The translations under genes were made by a program, and so were the position numbers. Below the pieces are notes generated by a model. The model saw nothing but the letters and a program-made list of their open reading frames with translations. It did no database searches and was not told where the DNA came from. From an uncultured Neomegalonema sp. (GTDB taxonomy: Bacteria; Pseudomonadota; Alphaproteobacteria; Rhodobacterales; Rhodobacteraceae), in NCBI GenBank assembly GCA_937944035.1, contig CALDZQ010000183.1, positions 1-20,880 on the forward strand: a DNA stretch of 20,880 bases. Reading direction: 5' to 3'. Shown in pieces: positions 11,892-20,568 of this stretch; within the stretch, counting starts at the first letter, position 1; every line of letters starts with the position of its first letter.

Positions 11892-14402
11892 ATGAAAAAC
11901 ACCGCACAAGCCGTCGTTATCGGGGGGGGCGTCGTCGGTTGTTCGATCCTCTACCACCTTGCGAAAGGGGGCATGACCGACATCATGCTGTTGGAGCGTG
12001 ATGTGCTGACCTGCGGGTCCAGCTGGCACGCGGCGGGTGGCTTTCACACCATCAACGGCGACCCGAATGTTGCCAAGCTGCAAAAATACACGATTGATCT
12101 TTATAAGGAAATCGAGGAGCTGTCCGGCCAATCCTGCGGTGTTCACCGCACCGGCGGGGTGATGCTGGCGGCGGATGAGCAGCGGATGGAATGGCTGCGC
12201 ATGTCGCTTGCACGCGGCAAGTATCTCGGCCTCGACCTGCGCGAGATGAGCCTTGACGAGGCGCTTGAGATCAACCCGTTCTTCGATAAATCCAAATTCG
12301 TCGGCGCGATCTATGACCCGCTCGACGGCCATCTCGACCCTTACGGCGTGACCCACGCTTACGCCAAATCGGCCAAGATCCTCGGCGCGAAAATCCATGA
12401 GAAAACCAAAGTCGTGGACACGGTCCCCAATGGCGACGGAACATGGACGGTCGTGACCGATCAGGGCAATATCCACACGCAAAACATCGTCAACGCGGGC
12501 GGGTTGTGGGCGCGGGAAGTCGGGCGCATGGCGGGGCTGGAGCTGCCGATTTTGGCGATGGAGCACCATTACCTGCTGACCGAGGGCTTTCCGGAAGTCA
12601 AAGAATTCAACGACCGTACCGGCCGCGAGATCGGTCATGCCGTTGATTTCTCTGCGGAACTCTACACCCGTCAGGAACGCGACGGCGTGTTGATCGGCAC
12701 ATACGAGAAAAACTGCAAGCCTTGGATGCCATCCGAGACGCCGTGGAATTTCGGTTCTGAATTGCTGGAACCCGATTACGACCGGATCATGCCCAGCCTT
12801 GAGAAAATCTTCGAGCATTTCCCGAAATACGCCGATGCGGGTATCCGTCAGGCGGTGAACGGCCCGTTCGTGTTCGGCCCCGACGGCAACCCGATGATCG
12901 GCCCGATGCGCGGGATGCCGGGCTACTGGTGCGCGGTGGCGATCATGGCCGGGTTCAGCCAGGGCGGCGGCGTCGGCCTCAGCCTTGCGAACTGGATGAT
13001 CCACGGCGATCCCGGCGCGGACATCTGGGGGATGGACATCGCCCGCTACGGCGATTGGACCACCATGCGCTACGCGAACAAGAAAGTGCGCGAAAACTAT
13101 TCCCGCCGCTTCCAGATCAAATTCCCGAACGAGGAACTCTGGGCCGCGCGCCCCGGCAAGACCACGCCGATCTATGACAAGCTGATCGCGGCCGGTGCGC
13201 AGATGGGCGACGGATGGGGGCTGGAAACCCCGCTCTGGTTTGCGCCCGAAGGCGTCAAAGATGAGCATAGCTTCCGCCGCTCGGCTGATTTCGGGCATGT
13301 GGGTGCGGAATGCAAAGCGCTGCGCGCGGGTGTCGGCCTTGTCGAATCATCCGGCTTCGCGAAATACATCGTCACCGGAGCGGGGGCCGCCGCGTGGCTT
13401 GATACGATGCTCGCCTGCAAAATCCCCGCACCGGGCCGGATGACGCTGGCCCCGATGCTCAAAGAGGACGGCAAGGTGATCGGCGACTTCTCGCTCGCGA
13501 ACCTGACCAAGCCGACCGCAGGCTCCTCTGCGGGCGTGGCGGGCATCGGCGTCGGCAATCCGCTGACGGCGGCGAGCGAGACGCCGAAATTCCTGATCCT
13601 CGGCTCCGGCAATGCCGAAACCTATCACATGCGGTGGTTCCTCCAACATTTGCCCGATGACGGTTCGGTCACGGTTGAGGCGGTGGGCCTTGGCCTGTGC
13701 GGAGTGTCGATTTCCGGCCCCAAATCCCGTGACCTGCTGGCGAAAATCGCCGATGACGATGTCTCGCATGACGCCATGAAATTCATGGACATCCGCGAGA
13801 TGACGCTGGATGGCATTCCCTGCATTGTCGGGCGGGTCAGCTTTACGGGTGATCTGGGCTACGAGATCTGGATGAAGCCTGAATATCAGCGGGCGATTTA
13901 CGACAATCTGCATGAGCATGGCACGGAGTTCGGCCTGCGTAATATCGGCCTGCGCGCATTCCTGTCGCTGCGTTTGGAGAAAAAGTTCGGCACATGGGGG
14001 CGCGAATACCGCCCGATCTACTCCCCTGTCGAATGCGGGCTGGACCGCTTTTGCTCGATGAAAAAAGAGGCCGACTACATCGGCCGCGCGGCGTTTGAGG
14101 CGGCAAAGGCGGAGGGCGGTACGCTGCGCCTGAAAACCTTCGTCGTCGATGCCGATGATGCCGATGCCATTGGTGACGAGCCGGTCTACGCGGCGGGCAG
14201 TGATGACGCCATCGGCTGGATCACCTCCGGCGGCTATGCCCACGCGGCGGGCGCATCGGTGGCGATGGGCTATATCGGCAAGGGGCACGGCGACAACACC
14301 GCTGACGGCGCGTTCGAGATCGAAATCCTCGGCCAACGCCGCAAAGCCACCATCACCGAAACCCCGCTCTTCGACGCCAACGGCTCGCGTATGCGGAGTT
14401 GA
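11892..14402 (+). CDS. FAD-dependent dimethylglycine/sarcosine dehydrogenase-like protein with GcvT domain
   Basis: The 836-residue protein has the full layout of the dimethylglycine dehydrogenase family. An N-terminal FAD-binding oxidoreductase domain (about 5-390) has GGGVVG (11-16). The motif SSWHAAG includes His46 at the position that carries covalently bound FAD in characterised relatives. A linker domain (about 395-455) and a GcvT-type folate-binding aminomethyltransferase region (about 460-830) follow. The enzyme probably removes an N-methyl group from a methylated amino acid and passes the one-carbon unit to tetrahydrofolate. The start is ATG 11892 with GGAGG 5 nt upstream; the longer upstream frame is rejected. 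It could act with the methyltransferase and operon at the left end of the window, but about 9 kb separates them. The exact substrate is uncertain. Confidence 0.88.
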   Translation: MKNTAQAVVIGGGVVGCSILYHLAKGGMTDIMLLERDVLTCGSSWHAAGGFHTINGDPNVAKLQKYTIDLYKEIEELSGQSCGVHRTGGVMLAADEQRMEWLRMSLARGKYLGLDLREMSLDEALEINPFFDKSKFVGAIYDPLDGHLDPYGVTHAYAKSAKILGAKIHEKTKVVDTVPNGDGTWTVVTDQGNIHTQNIVNAGGLWAREVGRMAGLELPILAMEHHYLLTEGFPEVKEFNDRTGREIGHAVDFSAELYTRQERDGVLIGTYEKNCKPWMPSETPWNFGSELLEPDYDRIMPSLEKIFEHFPKYADAGIRQAVNGPFVFGPDGNPMIGPMRGMPGYWCAVAIMAGFSQGGGVGLSLANWMIHGDPGADIWGMDIARYGDWTTMRYANKKVRENYSRRFQIKFPNEELWAARPGKTTPIYDKLIAAGAQMGDGWGLETPLWFAPEGVKDEHSFRRSADFGHVGAECKALRAGVGLVESSGFAKYIVTGAGAAAWLDTMLACKIPAPGRMTLAPMLKEDGKVIGDFSLANLTKPTAGSSAGVAGIGVGNPLTAASETPKFLILGSGNAETYHMRWFLQHLPDDGSVTVEAVGLGLCGVSISGPKSRDLLAKIADDDVSHDAMKFMDIREMTLDGIPCIVGRVSFTGDLGYEIWMKPEYQRAIYDNLHEHGTEFGLRNIGLRAFLSLRLEKKFGTWGREYRPIYSPVECGLDRFCSMKKEADYIGRAAFEAAKAEGGTLRLKTFVVDADDADAIGDEPVYAAGSDDAIGWITSGGYAHAAGASVAMGYIGKGHGDNTADGAFEIEILGQRRKATITETPLFDANGSRMRS

Positions 14403-14435
14403 AGAGTTTTAAATCGCTATTTGGCGTGTTATGTA

Positions 14436-14450
14436 TGGTTGTTTCAACCA
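14436..14450. terminator. Small hairpin after the FAD/GcvT gene
   Basis: TGGTTG, loop TTT and CAACCA form a 6-bp hairpin 33 nt after the stop. An AT-rich stretch follows, but without a clean T-run. It is a weak terminator candidate at best. Confidence 0.25.
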
Positions 14451-14481
14451 ATTATTGCAATTTTGTGTTTTTTGTGTCATT

Positions 14482-14510
14482 CCCCTTAACTCAATATTAA
14501 CGTTAAGGGG
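14482..14510 (+). promoter_or_regulatory. Hairpin covering the ribosome binding site of the haloperoxidase gene
   Basis: CCCCTTAAC (14482-14490) pairs perfectly with GTTAAGGGG (14502-14510) around an 11-nt loop. The right arm contains the AAGGGG that, with the next G, forms the Shine-Dalgarno sequence about 5 nt before the ATG at 14517. If transcribed, the hairpin would hide the ribosome binding site. The overlapping TTAACGTTAA (14497-14506) is also a perfect palindrome, so a DNA operator is an alternative. Confidence 0.55.
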
Positions 14511-14516
14511 GACGAC

Positions 14517-16622
14517 ATGTCAGTTAGCAGCAGCGACGCTTTGCCGAATCCGCACGGTGATGAAAGACGTAAAAACGCGAAATTTATCCGCGATAATGCG
14601 TCGGAGAACGCGTTTAAACGCCCGCAACCAGCTACTCTAGGGCTAGTTCCGCCAACACAGAATAATGGCGAAGAACTTCAGTTCAGCCAGACTTACTCAA
14701 CTTCTTTTTCTAAAGGGTTGCCTCGGAATGAGTGGGGCTTTGTCGATTCTTGTGCCTATATGGCGTTTGTGCGGGCCATCAATCGCCCCACAGACAGTAA
14801 CGACTATTTCGATACTACAGTCCCTCTCGGTCCCTGTGGCGCGATAGGCGCAAACGATAAAGGTAAGTGCGGTTCTCAGCACAATTTTAAAGTTGAGCTG
14901 TGGGACGGGGGCAAAAAGGAAAACACCGTCATCCCTATTGTGCGGAATTGGGAAAGCCCTCGAAGCGGCCACAGCTATGTCCTCGAGGGACCGGATCCAG
15001 ATGCGGTTTGTATGCCGCCGGCGCCCCGGCTTGAATCCGATGAAATGGCCGTCGAGATGGCTGAAGTATATGCTCTATCGCTGCTGCGTGACGTTCCGTT
15101 TGAGCAGATCGAAAGCGGCGATGGCAAGACGGACTATAATGGTATCACAGCTAATCAGATCGGTCATGCAATAAGCAGCATGAATTGGTTTTCTTCGACA
15201 CCTAAGTCGCCGCGCGAGATGAAACGTCGTAAGGCGCGGTATGCGGATAAGTTCCCTGGTACGCTGTTCAGGGGATCGACGTATGGCTGCAATGTGGGCG
15301 GGTATATTTCGCAGTTTATGCTCGCTGGGACAACGTCTCCCGATGAGATTTGTGACTATACGGATGAGAAAGGCGACTGCCGAGGTTTCAAGCCTATCCA
15401 CGGGTTCGGCGTGTACGGAACACAGCTGATTGATCAACGCTCAAGAGTCCACCTTCCAGGTGTCGATTATATGGTGGAGTGGCAGGGCTGGATGGACGTT
15501 CAGTACGGCATCGACATGAAGAATGGTAAAGAGGGACCAATCACAATTGATCGGTACAGAAAAGGGCGACGCTTCATTTCCACACCGCGCGATCTTGCAA
15601 CCTATGTTCATTCTGACCAGCTTTACCAAGCCTATTTGAACGCCTGTTTGATGATGTTGGAGATGAAGGTCGGTTTCAGCGACGGGCTACCCACCGGAGT
15701 TAAAGATCGCGATATTACGCGTGGTTCATTCGCCACGTTTGGGGGGCCGCATGTTCTTGCGCTTCTGACTGAAGTATCTTCGCGTGCATTGCGCGCTGTG
15801 CGCAGGCAGAAATTCAACTACCATCGTCGCTGTCGCCCTGAGCAGATTGGTGCTTTGATGACGCTGGCGGCAAGTAAGAACGCCAAAGCCAAAGCGTTGG
15901 ATTGGGATGCCCGTGCTGCGTCCGAAGCTATGCTGGCACAGATCCCGGCAGCGATCAGGAGCGCCGTGGCTGCGAAGAATGACTATCTTCTGAAACCAAG
16001 CCAACAGCGAGAACGGTGGGTTAAAGTCAGCGGTAAAGAACCGGAGTGGATTACCGAGAATTTGCTTCTGCCGATGGCGTTCCCTGAAGGATCGCCGATG
16101 CATGCCTCCTATGGAGCGGGGCACGCAACCGTGGCAGGTGCCTGTGTCACCGTGCTTAAAGCATTCTTTCAAACTGTGGAGAAGGATTGGAAAAGAACGC
16201 CTTACCCGCAAGAAGTCGTTCGGGTTGTCCCAGAAAGTCGCTCTGGCAGTAAGGCGACACCGGTCAATCCAGATAAACGCGGAGAAAAGCTGGAGGTTGT
16301 TGAGTTGGGTTTAACGCTTGAGGGCGAGTTAAACAAACTTGCGGCCAATATCTCAATCGGGCGTAATATGGCGGGCGTTCACTTCTACACGGATTATTAC
16401 GATTCTCTCCGCATGGGCGAGCGTATTGCCGCCGGGATACTTCAGGAGCAGATGCTCACCTATGTCGATCCGGTTAAGATGCGGTTTTTTGATTTTGATG
16501 GCAACAAAGTCGAGATCGAAGGTTATGGCAACCAACCCGGTGTTGCGAACCCGGTCGTGCGGGTGGAAGGTGAAGGGACCGGATGTGGGCAAGATCGCGC
16601 ACGGTGGTGGTTGTGTGAATAG
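14517..16622 (+). CDS. Vanadium-dependent haloperoxidase-like protein
   Basis: The 701-residue protein has the active-site signatures of vanadium haloperoxidases in the PAP2 superfamily. Lys432 and Arg440 lie in QKFNYHRRCRPE. His529 and His536 lie in EGSPMHASYGAGHATVAGAC, and Arg616 and His622 in SIGRNMAGVHFYTD. The spacings equal those of the Ascophyllum bromoperoxidase site. One difference is Ala534 where that enzyme has the vanadate-contacting Ser. The family oxidises halides with hydrogen peroxide. There is no obvious signal peptide, so a cytoplasmic location or non-classical export is possible. The N-terminal 60 residues and the C-terminal tail are less conserved by eye. The gene looks lower in GC than its neighbours and is flanked by a hairpin and a strong terminator, suggesting an independently acquired single-gene unit. 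The halide preference cannot be read from sequence. Confidence 0.88.
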   Translation: MSVSSSDALPNPHGDERRKNAKFIRDNASENAFKRPQPATLGLVPPTQNNGEELQFSQTYSTSFSKGLPRNEWGFVDSCAYMAFVRAINRPTDSNDYFDTTVPLGPCGAIGANDKGKCGSQHNFKVELWDGGKKENTVIPIVRNWESPRSGHSYVLEGPDPDAVCMPPAPRLESDEMAVEMAEVYALSLLRDVPFEQIESGDGKTDYNGITANQIGHAISSMNWFSSTPKSPREMKRRKARYADKFPGTLFRGSTYGCNVGGYISQFMLAGTTSPDEICDYTDEKGDCRGFKPIHGFGVYGTQLIDQRSRVHLPGVDYMVEWQGWMDVQYGIDMKNGKEGPITIDRYRKGRRFISTPRDLATYVHSDQLYQAYLNACLMMLEMKVGFSDGLPTGVKDRDITRGSFATFGGPHVLALLTEVSSRALRAVRRQKFNYHRRCRPEQIGALMTLAASKNAKAKALDWDARAASEAMLAQIPAAIRSAVAAKNDYLLKPSQQRERWVKVSGKEPEWITENLLLPMAFPEGSPMHASYGAGHATVAGACVTVLKAFFQTVEKDWKRTPYPQEVVRVVPESRSGSKATPVNPDKRGEKLEVVELGLTLEGELNKLAANISIGRNMAGVHFYTDYYDSLRMGERIAAGILQEQMLTYVDPVKMRFFDFDGNKVEIEGYGNQPGVANPVVRVEGEGTGCGQDRARWWLCE

Positions 16623-16656
16623 TATGATTTAAATATCTTCGGCAATCAAATTTTTT

Positions 16657-16688
16657 AAAAAGGGCGCGCCGTTTGGTGCGCCCTTTTT
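16657..16688. terminator. Strong Rho-independent terminator, probably bidirectional
   Basis: GGGCGCGCC (16662-16670), loop GTTT and GGTGCGCCC (16675-16683) form a 9-bp GC-rich stem with one G-T pair. TTTTT follows and AAAAA precedes it. It lies 35 nt after the haloperoxidase stop and insulates the surE operon. Confidence 0.92.
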
Positions 16689-16757
16689 CGTTCGTGCGCT
16701 TGCCCTTTTTCGTGTTTGGCCTGTATGAGCGTCGCAAAGAATAAAGGACCGGACACG

Positions 16758-17528
16758 ATGCGCATTTTGCTTACGAACGATGATGGTATTGACGCTGAAG
16801 GCTTGCAAATTCTGGAGCATATGGCCCGCGCGGTGTCGGATGATGTCTGGATCGTCGCCCCGGCCACCGAGCAAAGCGGCCAATCGCAAGCCCTGACGCT
16901 GGCCGATCCGCTGCGTTATGCGAAGCTGTCCGACCAACGCTTTGCCGTCTCCGGCACGCCCGCTGACTGCGTGACGATGGCGCTGAACGCGATCATGGAC
17001 ACGCCCCCCGATCTGGTGCTGTCGGGGGTGAATATCGGCTTTAATATCGCTGATGACATTCCCTATTCAGGCACGGTCGGCGCGGCGCTTCATGCCGCCG
17101 GGTACGGCATCAGGGCAATCGCGTTCTCTCAGGCGTATCAGTACCTCTCGCAAGACCGCGAGCGCGACATCTGGACGGCGGCGCGGGTCCACGGTGTTGA
17201 CACGCTCAAGCGCCTGATGCCGCTGGATATTGGGGCCGGGACGATCCTGAACGTCAATTTCCCGCCGGTTCCTGCGGAGGAGGTTGACGGGATGATGCTG
17301 GCGGGGCAGGGCGTGCGCGCCTCCCATGAGCTTTACACCGAAGACCGTATCGATGTGCGCAACAACCCGTATCACTGGCTGCGCTTCCGCCGTGAGGCGG
17401 GGGATGCGCCCGCCGATACCGATCTGGGTGCAATGGCGCAGCGCCGCATCAGCGTGACGCCCCTGCGCGCCAACCTCACGGATCAGGCGGCGCTGGACGC
17501 CCTGCGCAAAGACGCCGCGTTCTCATGA
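16758..17528 (+). CDS. surE: 5'/3'-nucleotidase SurE
   Basis: The 256-residue protein begins with the family signature MRILLTNDDGIDAEG. The metal ligands Asp8, Asp9, Ser40 and Asn92 are all present, with Asn92 in LSGVNIGFN. SurE is a cytoplasmic metal-dependent phosphatase that removes phosphate from nucleoside monophosphates and is linked to stress survival. I chose ATG 16758 because it gives the conserved N-terminus and has AAAGGA upstream; in-frame starts further upstream (such as ATG 16725) add non-conserved residues. It overlaps pcm by ATGA, and the surE-pcm-LytM-lipoprotein order is conserved across many proteobacteria. Confidence 0.96.
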   Translation: MRILLTNDDGIDAEGLQILEHMARAVSDDVWIVAPATEQSGQSQALTLADPLRYAKLSDQRFAVSGTPADCVTMALNAIMDTPPDLVLSGVNIGFNIADDIPYSGTVGAALHAAGYGIRAIAFSQAYQYLSQDRERDIWTAARVHGVDTLKRLMPLDIGAGTILNVNFPPVPAEEVDGMMLAGQGVRASHELYTEDRIDVRNNPYHWLRFRREAGDAPADTDLGAMAQRRISVTPLRANLTDQAALDALRKDAAFS

Positions 17529-18163
17529 ACGGGGTCAGTGCCGAAACGCTGGATGCGTATGAGGAAACGCTGCGCCGCGATGGCGTGGATGACCCGCGCG
17601 TGCTGGATGCGATGCGCCGGGTTCCGCGCGAGCGTTTTGTCGAGCCGCAATTCGCCGCCCGCGCCTACGAAAACCTGCCTTTGCCGATTGCCTGCGCCCA
17701 AACGATCAGCCAGCCCTCGGTTGTCGGCTTAATGACGCAAGCCCTTGATCTTGATACGCGATGCAAAGTTTTGGAGGTGGGTGCGGGGTCCGGTTATCAG
17801 ACCGCAATCCTCGCGCGGCTGTCGCGGCGGGTCTATGCGCTTGAACGGCACGAGGCACTGGCGGGGCAGGCAACCCGCAGATTGCACGATCTGGGCCTGT
17901 CGAACGTGGTTGTCTCGCATGGTGACGGCTCTCTCGGATGGCCGATGCACGCGCCTTTCGACCGGATTATGGTTGCGGCGGCGGCGGCGGACCCGCCAAA
18001 AGCGTTGCTGGATCAACTCAAGCCCGGCGGCATCATGATTCTGCCTGTGGGTGAACATAACGAACTGCAACAATTAATCAGGGTAGAAAAAACCCCCTCC
18101 GGCTATGAGTACCAAGAGCTAATTTCTGTGCGTTTTGTGCCACTTCTTAATGGTTTCTTGTGA
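17525..18163 (+). CDS. pcm: Protein-L-isoaspartate O-methyltransferase
   Basis: The 212-residue protein has the full PCMT fold with S-adenosylmethionine-binding motif I VLEVGAGSGYQ (82-92). The active-site stretch is QTISQPSVV (59-67), with Ser62 as the usual catalytic-site serine. It repairs isoaspartyl residues that arise from Asp and Asn, most readily at Asp-Gly and Asn-Gly. Translation is coupled to surE through a 4-base overlap. Start choice is fixed by that overlap and by the conserved N-terminal length. Confidence 0.96.
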   Translation: MNGVSAETLDAYEETLRRDGVDDPRVLDAMRRVPRERFVEPQFAARAYENLPLPIACAQTISQPSVVGLMTQALDLDTRCKVLEVGAGSGYQTAILARLSRRVYALERHEALAGQATRRLHDLGLSNVVVSHGDGSLGWPMHAPFDRIMVAAAAADPPKALLDQLKPGGIMILPVGEHNELQQLIRVEKTPSGYEYQELISVRFVPLLNGFL

Positions 18164-18212
18164 TTGAATCTCAATTCAGGACAGTAAGTGGTTTAATGAT
18201 TTTTTAGGGGGG

Positions 18213-18218
18213 TATAGA
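18213..18218 (+). promoter_or_regulatory. Possible -10 element of the LysM/LytM lipoprotein gene
   Basis: TATAGA lies 39 nt before the start codon in the AT-rich gap after pcm. No good -35 is seen at 16-18 nt upstream, so a separate promoter is only possible, and read-through from surE-pcm is equally likely. Confidence 0.25.
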
Positions 18219-18257
18219 TTTTACTGCGAATGTCATTTTCGCTTAAGAGGCCTCCCA

Positions 18258-20465
18258 ATGAAGCGTTCTATCGGGTTTAGTAAAGTATACGCATCGGCTA
18301 GCGTCGTTGCGATTTCGACGCTGTTGTACGGCTGCTCTCAACCGGCGTCCTACGCCACCGTTGATCTGAGCGGCAGTTACGGGGGGGGTGTCCAGCCGCA
18401 ATACAGCGCGACGACAGGTCTGCCCGTATATCAGTCAACACAAGTCTACACCGACCCTTACGGAAATAGCTTGCCGCAGAGCTATGCGCCGCAAACGCAG
18501 GTCGCGCAGTCATACGTGCCGGGAAATCAGGTGGCATCGCTTGACCCGACGATCGGCTATAACTCGATTGTGCAGCAATCCTATCCTGCACAAACCTACG
18601 CCAGCCCTGTGTATAACGCCCCGGCTTACAACGCCCCCGTTTACAGCGCCCAGCCCTACAACGCTCCGGCTTACAACGCCCAAGCTTACAGCGCGCCCGC
18701 ATACACCGCCCAAACCGTCGCGCCCGCGCCGATGCTGACGACCGATACCGTCCTGTCCAGCGACGGCTTTGTCAGCGTGGGGCAGTACCGCACGCCTGAC
18801 ACCTACGGAACGCAGACGGCATTCCTTGCGCCGGGTGCAGGGTCGATGGGCTTGCCCGCTCCCGCACCGCAGGTTCAGCAACCCGTCTATCAATCGGCGC
18901 CGGAGCCTGAATTTGAACCGCTGACCGATCAAAGCTTCGATGTGGTTCCACCCACAGCCGCCGCCCCTATGATCGAAAGCGCGCCTCTGCCCGACGCATA
19001 TGATGCGCCTGCCGTGTTCGAGACGGAAACTCTCCCAGAACCCGACGCATGGGCCAGCCCCGATTACGGTTCGGTTTCCGTTGAACCGCTCGCCACCGAC
19101 CCGATGAGCATTATGAGCGCGCCCGCCCAGCAATTCGCGGGCATTCAGCGCAGCCTGCCGCCGCGCGAAAATGTTGATGAGGTCATCGACTATTACGGCC
19201 TCGCGGACCGTGCGGCGGACCCGGTTGTGCAGGAGGTAAAGCTGCCCAGCCCGACTCCGGTCGCGCCTGCGCCCGCTCCCACGCTCCAGTACAGCGCGCC
19301 CGCCGTATCGGGTAACATCGCAATTCCTACCGCATCCGAGCAGTATCTGCGCCCTTACGAGGCACTGCCGCCCGGTTTCTACCCGCCGCTGGATCAGCAG
19401 GCCGCAGGGGATCTTGTTTCCTTCGCCGCCCCGCAAGCGGCCCCCGAAGCGGTATTCGAGCCTGCGCCACAATTCGTAGCGTTACAGCCATCGGAAATGT
19501 CCGATCTTCTGATTCAAGAGGCATCAACCGTCAGCATGAGCGCCGCTCCTGTGCAGCACACAAGCCTTGGCGGTCAGTACACCGTTGTATCAGGTGACAC
19601 GCTGTCCGGTATTTCGCGCAATTACGGCGTTGACGCCAAAGCGATTGCCGATGCGAACGGCATCGATATGGGCGCGCCGATCTACGTGGGCGATACGCTC
19701 TCCATTCCTGCCCCAAGCATGATGAGCGGCGGCGAAACGCTCAGCGATGCGCCGATTGTGGTTCTGCAATCCGCCAACGCCTCCGGCATGACCACCGAAC
19801 GCCAACCGGGCTTCCTTCCTTCGGGTGTGGCGTCCAACAACTTCGATATGGTCGATATTGAAGAACTTGCCCGCTATTTTAAGGAAGCCAACAACGGCGA
19901 CGGCTTCAATGCCATGCCGATGATTAGCGCCGAGGCGGGTGAAGCCATGCGCGGCCGCGCGGTATCCGCGCCGACTGAATACATCTCCAACCCGCAACAG
20001 GCGATGGCCTACACGCCACAGCCGGTAGCGATCTCCGCGCCTGTAAGCACGCCCGTAACCGCATCCACGCAAACCTACGTGCCGGATGTGATGCCGACAT
20101 ACCAATCCGGCGTTGTGCCGATGGAGGCGACAGCTTCGGGCTACGCATGGCCTGTACAAGGCGATGTTTTCCGCCTCAGCGAAGGCCAGATCGAGATTGA
20201 GGCGCCGGCCGGCACGACCGTCTCCGCATCTGCGGCAGGTCGTGTGGTGCATGTCGAAGACGGCCCGCGCGGTGTGCTGGTTGTGATAGAGCATAATGAC
20301 GGCTGGCGCAGCCTGACGCTTGGTGTTCAGCGCCCGCGCGTTGTGCAGGGCCAAATCGTCAAGGCGGGCACACCGATTGGCGAGGCTTCATCCCAGCGCG
20401 TCCGTTTTGAACTGCGCGACACCCAAGCGAAAATCGCCGATTCACTCGGCGCGCTGCGCAGTTAA
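18258..20465 (+). CDS. NlpD-like lipoprotein with LysM and degenerate LytM (M23) domain
   Basis: The 735-residue protein starts with a lipoprotein signal peptide whose lipobox LLYGC places the lipidated Cys at 26. A long Pro/Ala/Tyr/Gln-rich region (27-435) includes YNAPA-type pentapeptide repeats. A LysM domain (about 441-484, YTVVSGDTLSGIS through VGDTLSIP) should bind peptidoglycan. The LytM/M23 fold is at 629-730, but the zinc-ligand HxH is replaced by RVRFELRD, so it is probably not a peptidase. This is the pattern of NlpD/EnvC-type activators of cell-wall amidases in cell division. It is far longer than E. coli NlpD because of the linker. AAGAGG lies 7 nt before the ATG. The position after surE-pcm supports the NlpD call. 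Confidence 0.88.
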   Translation: MKRSIGFSKVYASASVVAISTLLYGCSQPASYATVDLSGSYGGGVQPQYSATTGLPVYQSTQVYTDPYGNSLPQSYAPQTQVAQSYVPGNQVASLDPTIGYNSIVQQSYPAQTYASPVYNAPAYNAPVYSAQPYNAPAYNAQAYSAPAYTAQTVAPAPMLTTDTVLSSDGFVSVGQYRTPDTYGTQTAFLAPGAGSMGLPAPAPQVQQPVYQSAPEPEFEPLTDQSFDVVPPTAAAPMIESAPLPDAYDAPAVFETETLPEPDAWASPDYGSVSVEPLATDPMSIMSAPAQQFAGIQRSLPPRENVDEVIDYYGLADRAADPVVQEVKLPSPTPVAPAPAPTLQYSAPAVSGNIAIPTASEQYLRPYEALPPGFYPPLDQQAAGDLVSFAAPQAAPEAVFEPAPQFVALQPSEMSDLLIQEASTVSMSAAPVQHTSLGGQYTVVSGDTLSGISRNYGVDAKAIADANGIDMGAPIYVGDTLSIPAPSMMSGGETLSDAPIVVLQSANASGMTTERQPGFLPSGVASNNFDMVDIEELARYFKEANNGDGFNAMPMISAEAGEAMRGRAVSAPTEYISNPQQAMAYTPQPVAISAPVSTPVTASTQTYVPDVMPTYQSGVVPMEATASGYAWPVQGDVFRLSEGQIEIEAPAGTTVSASAAGRVVHVEDGPRGVLVVIEHNDGWRSLTLGVQRPRVVQGQIVKAGTPIGEASSQRVRFELRDTQAKIADSLGALRS
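18609..18710 (+). repeat. YNAPA-type pentapeptide repeats in the lipoprotein
   Basis: About seven 15-bp units encode variants of Tyr-Asn/Ser-Ala-Pro/Gln-Ala/Val. They lie in the linker between the lipid anchor and the LysM domain. They are probably an extended spacer across the periplasm, and such short repeats are prone to length change. Confidence 0.75.
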
Positions 20466-20467
20466 AC

Positions 20468-20500
20468 CGTTATCAAGGGCAATGCGTTCATTGCCCGACT
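20468..20500 (+). repeat. 33-nt repeated hairpin element, copy B
   Basis: The element matches 10131-10163 at 30 of 33 positions. Here the core GGGCAATG-CGTT-CATTGCCC (20478-20497) is a perfect 8-bp hairpin. It begins 2 nt after the lipoprotein stop codon, and like copy A it sits at a gene's 3' end. It may stabilise or end the transcript. Confidence 0.75.
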
Positions 20501-20524
20501 CGGAAAACGCGCCAAAACAAGAAG

Positions 20525-20568
20525 TTAGAGTGCCCGGAACGATCCTTATATCGTTCAGGGTGCTCTAA
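20525..20568. terminator. Imperfect 19-bp inverted repeat between convergent genes
   Basis: The arms 20525-20543 (TTAGAGTGCCCGGAACGAT) and 20550-20568 (ATCGTTCAGGGTGCTCTAA) pair at 16 of 19 positions around a 6-nt loop. The right arm contains the ccmH stop codon on the minus strand. It probably serves as a bidirectional 3'-end structure and resembles dispersed palindromes of alphaproteobacteria that begin TTAGAG and end CTCTAA. Confidence 0.65.

Noticed and set aside
11865..13298. 477-codon minus-strand frame opposite the FAD/GcvT gene
   Set aside because: Antisense shadow of a well-recognised enzyme gene.
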